A stretch of DNA of 64,000 nt, from assembly GCF_900141935.1 (NCBI RefSeq), contig NZ_FQYX01000002.1:1-64000 (forward strand). The letters run 5' to 3'. Positions within the stretch are counted from its first letter, which is position 1; each line of letters opens with the position of its first letter. The position numbers were made by a program, and so were the translations under genes. Shown here in pieces: positions 17,898 to 26,328 of the stretch. The notes under the pieces were generated by a model. The model made no database searches, was not told where the DNA came from, and was given only the letters and a program-made list of their open reading frames with translations. The stretch is from Arenibacter nanhaiticus. GTDB taxonomy: Bacteria > Bacteroidota > Bacteroidia > Flavobacteriales > Flavobacteriaceae.

Positions 17898-19088
17898 TTA
17901 GTCCTTTAAATTACCCTTTCTAAATAAGGCCTCCAAGAAATAGTAATCGGCGTAATTTAAGGGTACATCAATCTCTACGCCATGGGGTATGCTCCCCACC
18001 GAATGTTTCAGAAGAAAATTCTCATTGGTTCCTGTTGCCGCCAAATAATCCGGGGACATTAAACTCTTCATAATCTTTTCGGCCCAATTTAAATAGGCTG
18101 TCCGTTCGTCCTCACTCACAAAACCGCTAAGCTCGAACAAGGCAGATGCCGTAATGGCCGCAGCGGAAGCGTCCCTAGGAGTATCTGGTCCTTTAGGGGC
18201 ATCATAATCCCAATAAGGCACCTGATCTGCGGGCAAATTTGGATTTTGCCTCATAAAATTCGCAATATGTTTTGCCTGTTCTAAATATTTAGGGTCCTTC
18301 GTTTCTCGATAGCTCATGGTAAAGCCATATAATCCCCAGGCCTGTCCACGCGCCCAGGCAGAACCATCGCTATAACCCTGATGTGTGTTTTTTTTGACGA
18401 TAGCACCGCTAATAGTGTCATATTCTACGACATGGTAGGAGCTATAATCGTCTCTGTAATGATTTTCAATAGTTTTATCGGCATGGGATACCGCAATATC
18501 GTAATAAAGAGAATCTCCAGATATTTTGGTAGCGTTGAACAGCAGTTCTAGATTCATCATATTATCGATAATCACCGGGCATGCCCATTTCTCATTGCCA
18601 TCCCAGGACTGAAGAACTCCCGCTGCAGGTCTAAATCGTGCCGAGAGAGATTTGGCCGTTTGCACTATTATATCTTCATATGCTTTAGTTTTATGGGCCT
18701 TCAGAGCATTTCCATAACTACATTCCATTATAAATCCTACGTCGTGGTTCCCTTCCCAATACTGAATGGTATCGAGTTTCTCGGTATAGCGTACGGCCCT
18801 TTCCTTCCATTTTTTATCCTTGGTCAGTTCGTACAGATACCACAAAGAGCCTGGGTAGAAACCACTGGTCCAATCCTTCACATGCACCAATCGCCTCTTA
18901 CCGTCTTCTATAGTTCTTGGCATAAATTTTTTATCGGAAAAAGCTGGACTGATGGCGGTATTCATCAAATCGTACTGCGCTTCAGCAATATCCAAAACAG
19001 CGGCAATCTCAGAATTATTCTTGGTTTTAAAAGAACAACTAAAAAATAATAAAACACTTAAAAGTAAAATCGTTGGTTTTAGGTTCAT
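17898..19088 (-). CDS. GH88 unsaturated glucuronyl hydrolase lipoprotein
   Basis: This 396-residue protein has a lipoprotein signal with lipobox LFFSC (Cys18). Its (alpha/alpha)6-barrel carries GH88 hallmarks: VKDWTSGFYPGSLWYLYELT near residues 70-90, YWEGNHDVGFIMECSYGNAL near 110-129, PVIIDNMMNLELLF near 171-184, THQGYSDGSAWARGQAW near 235-251, and PYWDYDAPKGPDTPRDASA near 292-310. The Asp residues in NHDVG and IIDNM fit the catalytic pair. GH88 enzymes remove the unsaturated uronic acid left by polysaccharide lyases. No lyase gene is next to it in this window. Confidence 0.93.
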   Translation of the reverse strand: MNLKPTILLLSVLLFFSCSFKTKNNSEIAAVLDIAEAQYDLMNTAISPAFSDKKFMPRTIEDGKRRLVHVKDWTSGFYPGSLWYLYELTKDKKWKERAVRYTEKLDTIQYWEGNHDVGFIMECSYGNALKAHKTKAYEDIIVQTAKSLSARFRPAAGVLQSWDGNEKWACPVIIDNMMNLELLFNATKISGDSLYYDIAVSHADKTIENHYRDDYSSYHVVEYDTISGAIVKKNTHQGYSDGSAWARGQAWGLYGFTMSYRETKDPKYLEQAKHIANFMRQNPNLPADQVPYWDYDAPKGPDTPRDASAAAITASALFELSGFVSEDERTAYLNWAEKIMKSLMSPDYLAATGTNENFLLKHSVGSIPHGVEIDVPLNYADYYFLEALFRKGNLKD

Positions 19089-19499
19089 TAGGTATAGGAT
19101 TATGGTTATTTTATAAATTTAAAGGCATTTGGTCAGTTACTTTCTTTTCCCATCGCAAATAGCTAAGCTGTTTGTTTGACTGCCATATATGGGTATTTAT
19201 TGTTTATTGACAGGTATCTATAATTCACATTTCTAGATTCCTATTAGCGACCAATATTTAATTGTAATCATTTCATATGGATATCATATAATACCCATAT
19301 GAAAACAAATATAAACATTCACCTCGAAAATACAATCGATTGCATAACTATATAAAACACCTCAAAAATCATTTTTAGGGAGGCCGTTACCCGCCCAATT
19401 AGCCTCATGCCTTATCATCGTTCCTCAAATCGCAGGAAAATTGTGATTTTATTAACAGTGGTACAGTTATTGTGATATGGGTGATGGATATTTTGACTT
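19089..19499. other. Divergent intergenic region between the GH88 and PliI-like genes
   Basis: AT-rich region with no supported gene. Its only clear structure is the inverted repeat at 19271-19304. Confidence 0.4.
19271..19304. promoter_or_regulatory. Inverted repeat, possible operator
   Basis: TTTCATATGG (19271-19280) and CCATATGAAA (19295-19304) are perfect inverted 10-mers with 14 bases between them. The site lies between divergent start codons, about 180 bases from the GH88 start and 195 bases from the 19500 gene. It could bind a dimeric regulator. There is no T tract, so it is not a terminator. Confidence 0.45.
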
Positions 19500-20504
19500 A
19501 TGAAAAAACACTTACTAGCCGCTATATTGCTAACGTTAATTTTTAGCTGTAAAAACCATAAAGAAAATGACATTTCTACGGACTTTGGCAGCAACACACC
19601 ACAGACCGCTCGCTCCTTCGGCACAAACAGTACGCTCATAGGAGATTACGTATCCGGTAATTATAGCCGACGTGATAAAGGGTATGACTGGGTAGCCGTA
19701 TCGGTACGCGAAAGCTCGGAGAGCAACTTACATATCTCTGTACGTTCACGAAACGACCAAAAAAAACCTAGCTGCACTTTTGATGCCATCGCTAGCAGGG
19801 TAAACGACAGCACCTATACGGTAGATTCACGTGAAGGTGAATTTTTATTTGTTTTTGAAAACGATGTAATTTCAATTAAGTCTAGAGAGGCAGAAAAAAG
19901 CAGCTTCCTTTCATATTACTGTTCTGGTGGATCGAGTTTGGCAGGTAACTATCAGAAAATTAACGAACCCCTAGACAAAAATCAAATAGACTCAAGGATT
20001 TTCGTCAAAAACCTAAACTATAACAATATCGGTTTCGAAATCAGTAGCACAGGAAGTGGTTCTATACAGGAACTCCATATTAAGCCTTATGGATTAACAA
20101 TAGATAACCAAGAAATATTGTTAGATATTGACGCTAGGGTAACGCAGGCCGAAATAGGAGATTTAAATGCCGATGGGTTTCCTGAACTATTAATTTACAC
20201 CACCTCGGCAGGAAGCGGCAGTTATGGCGATGTGATTGGCTATTCCGTAAACGGCGGAAAATTTTTGACCCCCATTTATTTTCCCGATATTTCCGAAAAT
20301 GAAAATGCCAAAGAAGGCTATATGGGACACGACCAATTTAGCATCATCGATAACATCTTGGTGCAACGCTATAAAACCTATGAAGTTGGGGACACCAACA
20401 GCAACCCAACGGGAAATTTACGAAAGATCGAGTACAAACTTAAAGATGTAGGGGGGTCTAAACAATTTGTGCTGGACAAAATAATAGATGTCCTGGCTTA
20501 TTAA
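19500..20504 (+). CDS. PliI-like lysozyme-inhibitor lipoprotein
   Basis: This 334-residue protein has a lipoprotein signal with lipobox LIFSC (Cys17). An N-terminal region (about 40-145) resembles a small beta-rich domain. The C-terminal half carries EIGDLNADGFPELLIYTTSA and SGSYGDVIGYSVNGGK near residues 218-258, then KEGYMGHDQFSI. These stretches resemble proteins annotated as PliI-family inhibitors of I-type lysozyme. The DxNxDG segment is also a calcium-binding-like motif. If correct, it protects peptidoglycan at the outer membrane or periplasm. The assignment rests on remembered family sequence and could be a general FG-GAP/VCBS-like domain instead. Confidence 0.65.
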   Translation: MKKHLLAAILLTLIFSCKNHKENDISTDFGSNTPQTARSFGTNSTLIGDYVSGNYSRRDKGYDWVAVSVRESSESNLHISVRSRNDQKKPSCTFDAIASRVNDSTYTVDSREGEFLFVFENDVISIKSREAEKSSFLSYYCSGGSSLAGNYQKINEPLDKNQIDSRIFVKNLNYNNIGFEISSTGSGSIQELHIKPYGLTIDNQEILLDIDARVTQAEIGDLNADGFPELLIYTTSAGSGSYGDVIGYSVNGGKFLTPIYFPDISENENAKEGYMGHDQFSIIDNILVQRYKTYEVGDTNSNPTGNLRKIEYKLKDVGGSKQFVLDKIIDVLAY

Positions 20505-20876
20505 GACAGGCCTCTCCCCTAGGCCACTTTACTGATCAAAAGTACTAAAAAACAGCTTTCTAACCATACTAACTAAGGATACCTCGAGTCCAAAGGCGAT
20601 GCCCCTGGGCAAAGGTTTGTCATTTCTGTATGCTGCTCACCCCAATCACAAACCAGGTTTCAAAACTCTTTTCTCAACGCTACAGCACCCTAATAAAAAA
20701 ATTATGATAAATCCTGCCCTAAGCTTTTATCTTACAGCAATCTTCCCTATTCAGTTTTTGCGGTTCGGTTCTAATACTCCTTGTCATTCCCTAGCACTTT
20801 AACCTACTTGAGGTTGTGACAAATTAATTTTCTAACTTTAATACACCTATTCACTGCTTTCAAAATTCGAAAATAA
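20505..20876. other. Intergenic region before the DUF1059 gene
   Basis: No supported gene. A short GGCCT/AGGCC inverted repeat near 20508-20525 follows the lipoprotein stop but has no T tract. An open frame at 20599-20802 has no protein-like features. Confidence 0.4.
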
Positions 20877-21116
20877 ATGAAAACGATGACCTGCAAAGAA
20901 TTAGGTGGCTGCTGTGACAAAAAGCTTCATGCCGATACTTTCGAGGAAATAGCCGAGTTAAGCAAGCAGCATGGCATAGAAATGTTCCGTTTGGGAGATA
21001 AAAAGCACCTCGAGGCCATGAAAAAAATGCGAAAATTAATGACAACGGATGAAAAAATGAAAACACGGCTGCAACTTAAGAAAAAGGCATTTGATGCTTT
21101 GCCCGAAGTTGAGTAG
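20877..21116 (+). CDS. DUF1059-like small protein
   Basis: This 79-residue protein opens with MKTMTCKELGGCCDKKLHA, close to the start of small flavobacterial DUF1059-type proteins (cysteines at 6, 12 and 13, and His18, may bind metal). The rest is helical and charged (TFEEIAELSKQHGIEMF). No signal peptide is present, so it is cytoplasmic. Function is unknown. It stands alone with no close neighbours on its strand. Confidence 0.75.
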   Translation: MKTMTCKELGGCCDKKLHADTFEEIAELSKQHGIEMFRLGDKKHLEAMKKMRKLMTTDEKMKTRLQLKKKAFDALPEVE

Positions 21117-21346
21117 ATTGTAACGGACCTTTGAAACCAAGGAACCCTGTGGCGGTATTTCTAATTTCCAACTCAGGAAAAAATATGTAAGCACTCATTT
21201 ATAAAATAAGCCCTGGCAGCTATAGCGTCCTAAAATTTAGCTCCATACAATTAGATACGGCTCCGGTATTTTTAGCTTAAGCGAATAAATATTTATAAAT
21301 TTAGGAATGCTATTTTTACTAGCGCTAACCAAAAACACAACCAGGT

Positions 21347-21718
21347 ATGAAATTAGGTGCTTTTTCCATCAGCCTCAATGTCAAGGATATTAAAGCCTCC
21401 AAAAAGTTCTATGAAACTCTAGGCTTTACGGTTTTGGCCGGGGATCTGGACAAAAATTATCTCATCATGAAAAATGGGAATTCCTTAATAGGATTGTTCC
21501 AAGGAATGTTCGAGAACAATATCCTCACTTTTAATCCCGGTTGGGACGAAAGTGGCAACACCTTGGAATCTTTTGATGATATAAGAGTCCTTCAAAAACA
21601 CCTAAAGACCAATAATATTTCTTTGGTACAGGAAACTGAAGAATCGGGCACTGGCCCCGCAAGTTTTGTTCTTACAGATCCTGACGGCAATACCATTTTA
21701 ATAGACCAACATATTTAG
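21347..21718 (+). CDS. VOC-family (glyoxalase/bleomycin-resistance fold) protein
   Basis: This 123-residue protein has the two beta-alpha-beta-beta-beta modules of the vicinal oxygen chelate fold: FSISLNVKDIKASKKFYETL near residues 5-24 and FVLTDPDGNTILIDQH at the end. The terminal DPDGN and IDQ are typical metal-site or closing residues. The family covers glyoxalases, dioxygenases and resistance proteins, and the substrate cannot be told. It precedes the esterase gene by 92 bases in the same direction. Confidence 0.88.
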   Translation: MKLGAFSISLNVKDIKASKKFYETLGFTVLAGDLDKNYLIMKNGNSLIGLFQGMFENNILTFNPGWDESGNTLESFDDIRVLQKHLKTNNISLVQETEESGTGPASFVLTDPDGNTILIDQHI

Positions 21719-21810
21719 CTACCGTCCACAAGTCAAACTTTTTTATTAAAACAAGAATCCTCTTTGGTTCCCTATACCAAAGCAACCACTTTATAAACAA
21801 CCGTTCCTTT

Positions 21811-22629
21811 ATGAGATTAAAACTATGTTGGCTGCTTCTGATTTTCAATACCACAGCCCTATTAGCGGCCAGAATAGATACGCTAATGGTTCCCAGTACG
21901 GCCATGAACAAATCTATTCCCAACCTTGTCATCTTACCCGCGAATTATGAACAGGGGGAAGCAACTTTTCCGGTATTGTATTTACTACACGGAGCGGGAG
22001 GAGATTATACCGATTGGATATCGAAAACCCCTGAGATAAAAACCTTTGCCGACACTCATCAAATGATTATTGTTTGTCCAGATGGCGGCCTTACGAGCTG
22101 GTATTTGGACAGCCCCATTGATCATAAAATGCGCTATGAAACCTATATCTCGAGGGAATTGGTAACCGAAATGGACAGCAAATACAAAACTATCGCAAAC
22201 AAGACACATAGGGCCATTACTGGGCTAAGCATGGGCGGCCACGGCGCTTTTTATCTTGCCATGAAGCATCAGGATATATGGGGTGCCGCCGGAAGCATGA
22301 GTGGCGGATTGGACATTCGTCCTTTTCCGAATAACTGGGACCTGCCCAAACGTTTGGGCCCGTATTCCGAAAATCGGGAACATTGGGAAAACAATACGGT
22401 TATCAATATGGTTTATTTGTTGAAGGGAAATGATTTAAAACTGATATTCGATTGTGGGACCGCTGATTTCTTTTATGACAGCAATAAACGGTTCCACGAA
22501 AAATTGCTCGAAAGAAATATACCCCACGATTATATAGAACGTCCTGGGCAACATAATTGGGAATACTGGTCTAATGCCATACAGTACCAACTGCTGTTTT
22601 TTAAAAACTATTTCACTGCCACAAAATAG
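21811..22629 (+). CDS. Secreted esterase-family alpha/beta hydrolase (esterase D / EstA type)
   Basis: This 272-residue protein has a signal peptide (MRLKLCWLLLIFNTTALLAA). The core shows FPVLYLLHGAGGDYTDWI near residues 51-68 (oxyanion region), the nucleophile elbow GLSMGGHGAF near 139-148 (Ser141), and a His in RPGQHNWEYW near the end as the probable catalytic His. The Asp is likely in the FDCGTADFF segment. The family includes tributyrin esterases, S-formylglutathione hydrolase and feruloyl esterases. Export suggests de-esterification of polymers or acyl esters outside the cytoplasm. Confidence 0.87.
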   Translation: MRLKLCWLLLIFNTTALLAARIDTLMVPSTAMNKSIPNLVILPANYEQGEATFPVLYLLHGAGGDYTDWISKTPEIKTFADTHQMIIVCPDGGLTSWYLDSPIDHKMRYETYISRELVTEMDSKYKTIANKTHRAITGLSMGGHGAFYLAMKHQDIWGAAGSMSGGLDIRPFPNNWDLPKRLGPYSENREHWENNTVINMVYLLKGNDLKLIFDCGTADFFYDSNKRFHEKLLERNIPHDYIERPGQHNWEYWSNAIQYQLLFFKNYFTATK

Positions 22630-23027
22630 AATATTTAAAAACAATTGAGTACTAATCCTTAGAAGCAGGACAGGGAAGTAATCATTGTAACAATAACAAC
22701 ACCCTAAGGCATAGCTTACCTAAGTATTGCAAATATAGGTCTCCACTTAAATTCTCGGTAAGCAACCCATAGAAATAACATTAATTATATTATATTTAAG
22801 GAATAAGCACTGTTTTTAAGATATCGAAAGGGTGCATTCCGTTCCCAGAAAAACTCGGAACAAATTCACACCCAATTTTGAGATAGATCCCAGAAAAAAT
22901 AACATTTATAACCTAAAACAATAATGATAGTTAAAGGCAGTTAAGAATCAGCCACAGCTACATTTCCAAAAGCCCAAAAACGATTGATGATATTCTGAGT
23001 TCATTTAATTTTTAAACCATGGAATAA
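22630..23027. other. Intergenic region upstream of the leader repeat
   Basis: About 400 bases without a supported gene, AT-rich, with no clear terminator or promoter box. The leader repeat at 23028-23134 follows it. Confidence 0.4.
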
Positions 23028-23134
23028 GCATGACCAAGTATTGGTCGCAATTACTAATTCAGCTATGCGAATTACATACTTGTACTGAGCGCAGCAGAAG
23101 TATGACCATTAAAAATCAATAAATATCTGCACAT
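23028..23134 (+). repeat. Leader repeat, copy before the DUF2254 gene
   Basis: This copy begins GCATGACCAAGTATTGGTCG, with a GACCAA/TTGGTC hairpin. It continues through TTCAGCTATGCGAATTACAT to a second hairpin with arms CATACTT (23075-23081) and AAGTATG (23098-23104) around CTGAGCGCAGCAG, then ATGACCATTAAAAATCAATA, and stops at the ATG at 23135. It matches the leaders at 26224-26328 and 54138-54230 over nearly the whole length. Confidence 0.85.
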
Positions 23135-24397
23135 ATGAAAAGCAAAATCAAAGCTATTTTTTATCGCCTTCGAGAACAATTATGGTTCAGGCCTTTTATT
23201 TTTTGCTTCTTTTCGGTCATCGCCGCTTTTATAGCTCACCTTGCAGATGCTACGGTATTAAAAGATTTTGTTCCTAGTATCAATACGGATTCCCTAGAAG
23301 AATTACTGTCGACAATTTCGGCCAGTATGCTTGTTATTTCTATTTTTTCGGTAGCTTCTATGCTGTCTGCTTTTTCGGCCGCCAGCAACTCTGCTACCCC
23401 AAGGTCTTTTAAATTGATCATAGTAGACGATGTCTCTCAAAACGCCCTATCGGTATTTATTGGATCCTTTATTTTTAGCATTATTGCCAAGGTTGCTTTA
23501 CAAAACGGACTTTACGGAAAAGCAGGAAACTTTGTGCTGTTTGTTATTACCCTCGGCCTCTTTGCCGTTGTTATTTTAACTTTTTTACAATGGGTAAACC
23601 GGATAAGTCGATTAGGACGTCTTACCAATACAATCAAAAAAATTGAAGTCGCTGCCGCGAAAGCCATCAAGGCAAGAATTAAAAATCCCACTTTAAAAGG
23701 CATTGCTTTAGCGCCGAAAAAAAACCCAGGCTACCCAATCCTTGCCCATAACATCGGGTATTTAATCCGTATAAATCTAGGCTACCTACAAGACATTGCA
23801 GAAGATTTAGATGCCACCATTACCGTAAACCGACTTCCGGGCTGCTTTATAGAGCCGAATACTCCCATCGCTTTCCTGCACGGACATATAGCGGAAGACA
23901 TGGATGAGATTAGCCGTAAAATAGACAAGGCGTTTAGTTGTGATGAAACTAGAGTCTTTGACGAAGACCCTCGCTTTGGAATCATCGCTTTAAGCGAAAT
24001 TGCCAGTAGGGCATTGTCTCCAGGCATCAACGATCCTGGCACAGCCATTCAAATTATTGGAAGCCTAACACGCCTTTTTCATCTCTGGGCCGAACCCGAA
24101 AACGAAGAGGAGACTACCTCAGTATCCTATGACCGCATTGAAGTGCCCGAAATTTCGATGGCCGATTTATTTGAGGACGCCTTTAGACCCATTGCCCGAG
24201 ACGGTGCAACTAATATTGAAGTAATGATAAAACTACAAAAAACATTCTGTTCCCTAGCCTCCATGGAACGAGCCGATATTACCTCAGCAGCCATGTATCA
24301 TTCCGAAATGGCTTATAAAAGAGCTGTACAACACATGAAATTTGAGGAAGACCTTAAGGATTTAAAAAAAGAATGCTTAATCTCCAAGGTTGTATAG
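23135..24397 (+). CDS. DUF2254 integral membrane protein
   Basis: This 420-residue protein has at least four hydrophobic segments in the first 155 residues (near 15-36, 60-82, 100-125 and 130-155), then a large soluble region. The hydrophobic part holds MLVISIFSVASMLSAFSAAS followed by ATPRSFKLIIVDD, and the soluble part DEDPRFGIIALSEIASRALS with INDPGTAI. These are typical of DUF2254 predicted membrane proteins. Function is unknown and location is the inner membrane. The start codon directly follows a copy of the shared leader repeat, which may set its expression. Confidence 0.88.
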   Translation: MKSKIKAIFYRLREQLWFRPFIFCFFSVIAAFIAHLADATVLKDFVPSINTDSLEELLSTISASMLVISIFSVASMLSAFSAASNSATPRSFKLIIVDDVSQNALSVFIGSFIFSIIAKVALQNGLYGKAGNFVLFVITLGLFAVVILTFLQWVNRISRLGRLTNTIKKIEVAAAKAIKARIKNPTLKGIALAPKKNPGYPILAHNIGYLIRINLGYLQDIAEDLDATITVNRLPGCFIEPNTPIAFLHGHIAEDMDEISRKIDKAFSCDETRVFDEDPRFGIIALSEIASRALSPGINDPGTAIQIIGSLTRLFHLWAEPENEEETTSVSYDRIEVPEISMADLFEDAFRPIARDGATNIEVMIKLQKTFCSLASMERADITSAAMYHSEMAYKRAVQHMKFEEDLKDLKKECLISKVV

Positions 24398-24605
24398 AAT
24401 ACTATACCTCTTTCTTTGGGACGACCTTTCAACACGCTAAAATTCATTCAATCTATCACTTTACAAAACACAACATAAAAACCTATACTTATGTTCTTTA
24501 CCCCTATTTTAGCTCATAAAAAGTCTCTCTCTTTTTTAAATCGAATCGGAAAAATACAAACAGAATTTCTGAATAACCCTACTCATTCTAGTCATATAAA
24601 TATCA

Positions 24606-24613
24606 TACATTTG
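24606..24613 (+). promoter_or_regulatory. Putative -7 promoter box for the SBF-like transporter
   Basis: TACATTTG matches TAnnTTTG and lies 41 bases before the GTG start at 24655. No -33 TTG is evident. Confidence 0.45.
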
Positions 24614-24654
24614 TCCTTGGTTTATATTTTATGTAACCCATAATAAATAGTTTT

Positions 24655-25626
24655 GTGCTTCAAAAACAAATTAAATTCAATGGCTTTATTCTAGCCCTAC
24701 TGACAGCGATCCCCGTTGCCTATGTTTGGCCAACTGGCGCTAATTCTCTCCATTTAAACAAGGTTACCGATGTGGGGATTGGACTTATTTTCTTTTTTTA
24801 CGGTTTAAAACTATCCATGCACACCTTTAGGGCCGGAGTGAGTAATTATAAATTACACCTCTTGATTCACCTGAGCACTTTTATAATTTTCCCCCTGCTA
24901 ATATTGCCCTTTAAATCCTTAATGGTTGGCGAGAGTGCCGAATTGTTATGGATAGGTATGTTCTTTTTATCTGTATTGCCCTCTACTGTTTCTTCCTCCG
25001 TAGTAATGGTCTCCCTGGCCAAAGGAAATATCCCAGCCGCCATTTTTAATGCAAGCCTATCGGGGCTTCTTGGGGTGGCACTAACGCCACTTTGGCTCGG
25101 CTTAGTAATAGATGATGCCCAAGGGGTTTCTGCAATGTCCGTTATCACTAAATTAATGTTGCAAATTGTTTTTCCATTGACTTTAGGTTTTCTACTACAT
25201 GGACAATTTGGACATCTAGCGCTTAAGAACAGTAAGTTGATCGCTAATTTTGACAAGACCATTATTGTTCTTATTGTTTACACTAGTTTTTGTCTTTCGT
25301 TCCTTGCCAATCTTTTTTCTGGATTAAACTTAACAGTCCTAGTTTTACTTTGTCTTGCAATTTTGATGCTGTTCTTTTTTATGTTATTCTTGATAAACAC
25401 GATTTCTAACAAGTTAGGGTTCTCTACAGAAGATCGGATAACGGCTATATTCTGTGGTTCTAAAAAATCGTTGGTACACGGGTCTGTAATGGCAAAAATA
25501 ATGTTCGGACATAGTGCCAATGCAAGCATCTACATCTTACCGGTGATGCTTTACCATATTAGTCAACTACTAATTGTTGCCTATGTCGCCCAAAAGTTAG
25601 GAAAACGCAGCCTGAAGACAACATAG
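24655..25626 (+). CDS. Bile acid:sodium symporter (SBF)-like family membrane transporter
   Basis: This 323-residue protein starts at GTG and has about nine or ten hydrophobic segments. It reads GIGLIFFFYGLKLSMHTFRAG near residues 41-62, FLSVLPSTVSSSVVMVSLAKGN near 103-124, and CGSKKSLVHGSVMAKIMFGH near 266-285. These match the SBF-like (YfeH/PF13593-type) branch related to bile-acid and arsenite transporters. It likely exchanges an organic anion across the inner membrane using a sodium or proton gradient, and the substrate is unknown. It stands alone, with gene remnants downstream. Confidence 0.87.
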   Translation: MLQKQIKFNGFILALLTAIPVAYVWPTGANSLHLNKVTDVGIGLIFFFYGLKLSMHTFRAGVSNYKLHLLIHLSTFIIFPLLILPFKSLMVGESAELLWIGMFFLSVLPSTVSSSVVMVSLAKGNIPAAIFNASLSGLLGVALTPLWLGLVIDDAQGVSAMSVITKLMLQIVFPLTLGFLLHGQFGHLALKNSKLIANFDKTIIVLIVYTSFCLSFLANLFSGLNLTVLVLLCLAILMLFFFMLFLINTISNKLGFSTEDRITAIFCGSKKSLVHGSVMAKIMFGHSANASIYILPVMLYHISQLLIVAYVAQKLGKRSLKTT

Positions 25627-25853
25627 ACCTGTAAGGGCAAAACATACTCACCTACCATGCATTTTAGCAACTAAAGTGCCATAAAGGAAAACCCCTTACC
25701 CCTACCCAGCTCATTAACAGCCCATGCTACCCTTTTTACCATGCTCCTTCATGGATAAAATTGAAGTACTATAAGAAGGTATTATTTAAAAATAGGGACC
25801 ATCATCGTAGTGAAAACCGAAAACACCTTCGATATTGTTTTTGAGTCTTTCTG

Positions 25854-25982
25854 GAAACACTACCAATTACACCAGTGAATCCTTGGAGAACGGCTTAATA
25901 TTACATACCAACATAACTTTTGGTTACGATATTCCTTGGAAAGAGGGACTAAAGTACCGTAAGATCAATTGTACTCCCTAGG
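25854..25982 (+). pseudogene. MscS-type mechanosensitive channel remnant
   Basis: One frame reads TTNYTSESLENGLILHTN followed by ITFGYDIPWKEG and then a TAG at 25980-25982. This matches the well-conserved end of the beta domain of MscS-type channels, where an NYS...GIILHTTVTIGYD-like stretch is followed by a long C-terminal domain. Here the match starts abruptly, upstream bases match only in other frames and weakly, and the downstream domain is missing. It is a decayed fragment, not a gene. Confidence 0.6.
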
Positions 25983-26060
25983 TTTCTAAAAAAAAACGAG
26001 AAATTTTGTATCTTTTTAAGTAACATCCAGTCTCCTTTATGAACGAAAAAATTTTATGCT

Positions 26061-26174
26061 ATGAATACCTGTATATGTACAAATTGTGAATGCACAAAAT
26101 GTAATTGTGTAAATTGTAAGGATAATGATTGCAAGTGCACTAAATGTGAATGCAGCAAATGTGAATGTTGTTAA
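26061..26174 (+). CDS. Metallothionein-like cysteine-rich peptide (37 residues)
   Basis: ATG at 26061 to TAA at 26172-26174 encodes 37 residues, 14 of them Cys (positions 4, 6, 9, 11, 14, 16, 19, 24, 26, 29, 31, 34, 36, 37). The spacing repeats CxCxxC: first half CICTNCECTKCNCVNC, second half CKCTKCECSKCECC, joined by KDND. No aromatic residue or His is present. Such density and regular CxC spacing is the hallmark of metallothioneins, which bind Zn, Cu or Cd as thiolate clusters in the cytoplasm. No signal peptide is present. A hairpin terminator follows 5 bases after the stop, and a SigZ-like sigma factor with a Cys-rich tail follows. It resembles no specific family that I can name. Confidence 0.75.
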   Translation: MNTCICTNCECTKCNCVNCKDNDCKCTKCECSKCECC

Positions 26175-26179
26175 AAAAG

Positions 26180-26210
26180 AGGTTGGTCTTTTGGCCAACC
26201 TTAAATTTTA
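26180..26210 (+). terminator. Terminator after the metallothionein-like gene
   Basis: AGGTTGGTC (26180-26188) and GGCCAACCT (26193-26201) form a 9-bp stem with one T-G pair and a TTTT loop, followed by TAAATTTTA. The T tract is weak, but the position 5 bases past the stop supports it and supports the small gene. Confidence 0.65.
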
Positions 26211-26223
26211 TAATATGAAATGA

Positions 26224-26328
26224 GCATGACGGCGAACTGGTCGTAAATATGAATATAGAAACGCGAATTACATGCTTGTACTGAACGCAGCCGAAGTATG
26301 ACCGTTAAAAAACAACAAGTATCTACAA
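26224..26328 (+). repeat. Leader repeat, copy before the SigZ-like gene
   Basis: This copy begins GCATGACGGCGAACTGGTCG, has GCGAATTACATGCTTGTACT, then hairpin arms CATGCTT (26271-26277) and AAGTATG (26294-26300) around CTGAACGCAGCC, then ATGACCGTTAAAAAACAACA, and ends at the ATG at 26329. It is closely similar to the leaders at 23028-23134 and 54138-54230. Confidence 0.85.

Noticed and set aside
20508-20525. GGCCT/AGGCC inverted repeat as a terminator after the PliI-like gene
   Set aside because: It has a short stem and no T tract after it.
20599-20802. A 67-residue frame in the gap before the DUF1059 gene
   Set aside because: The amino-acid composition is not protein-like and no signal or motif is present.
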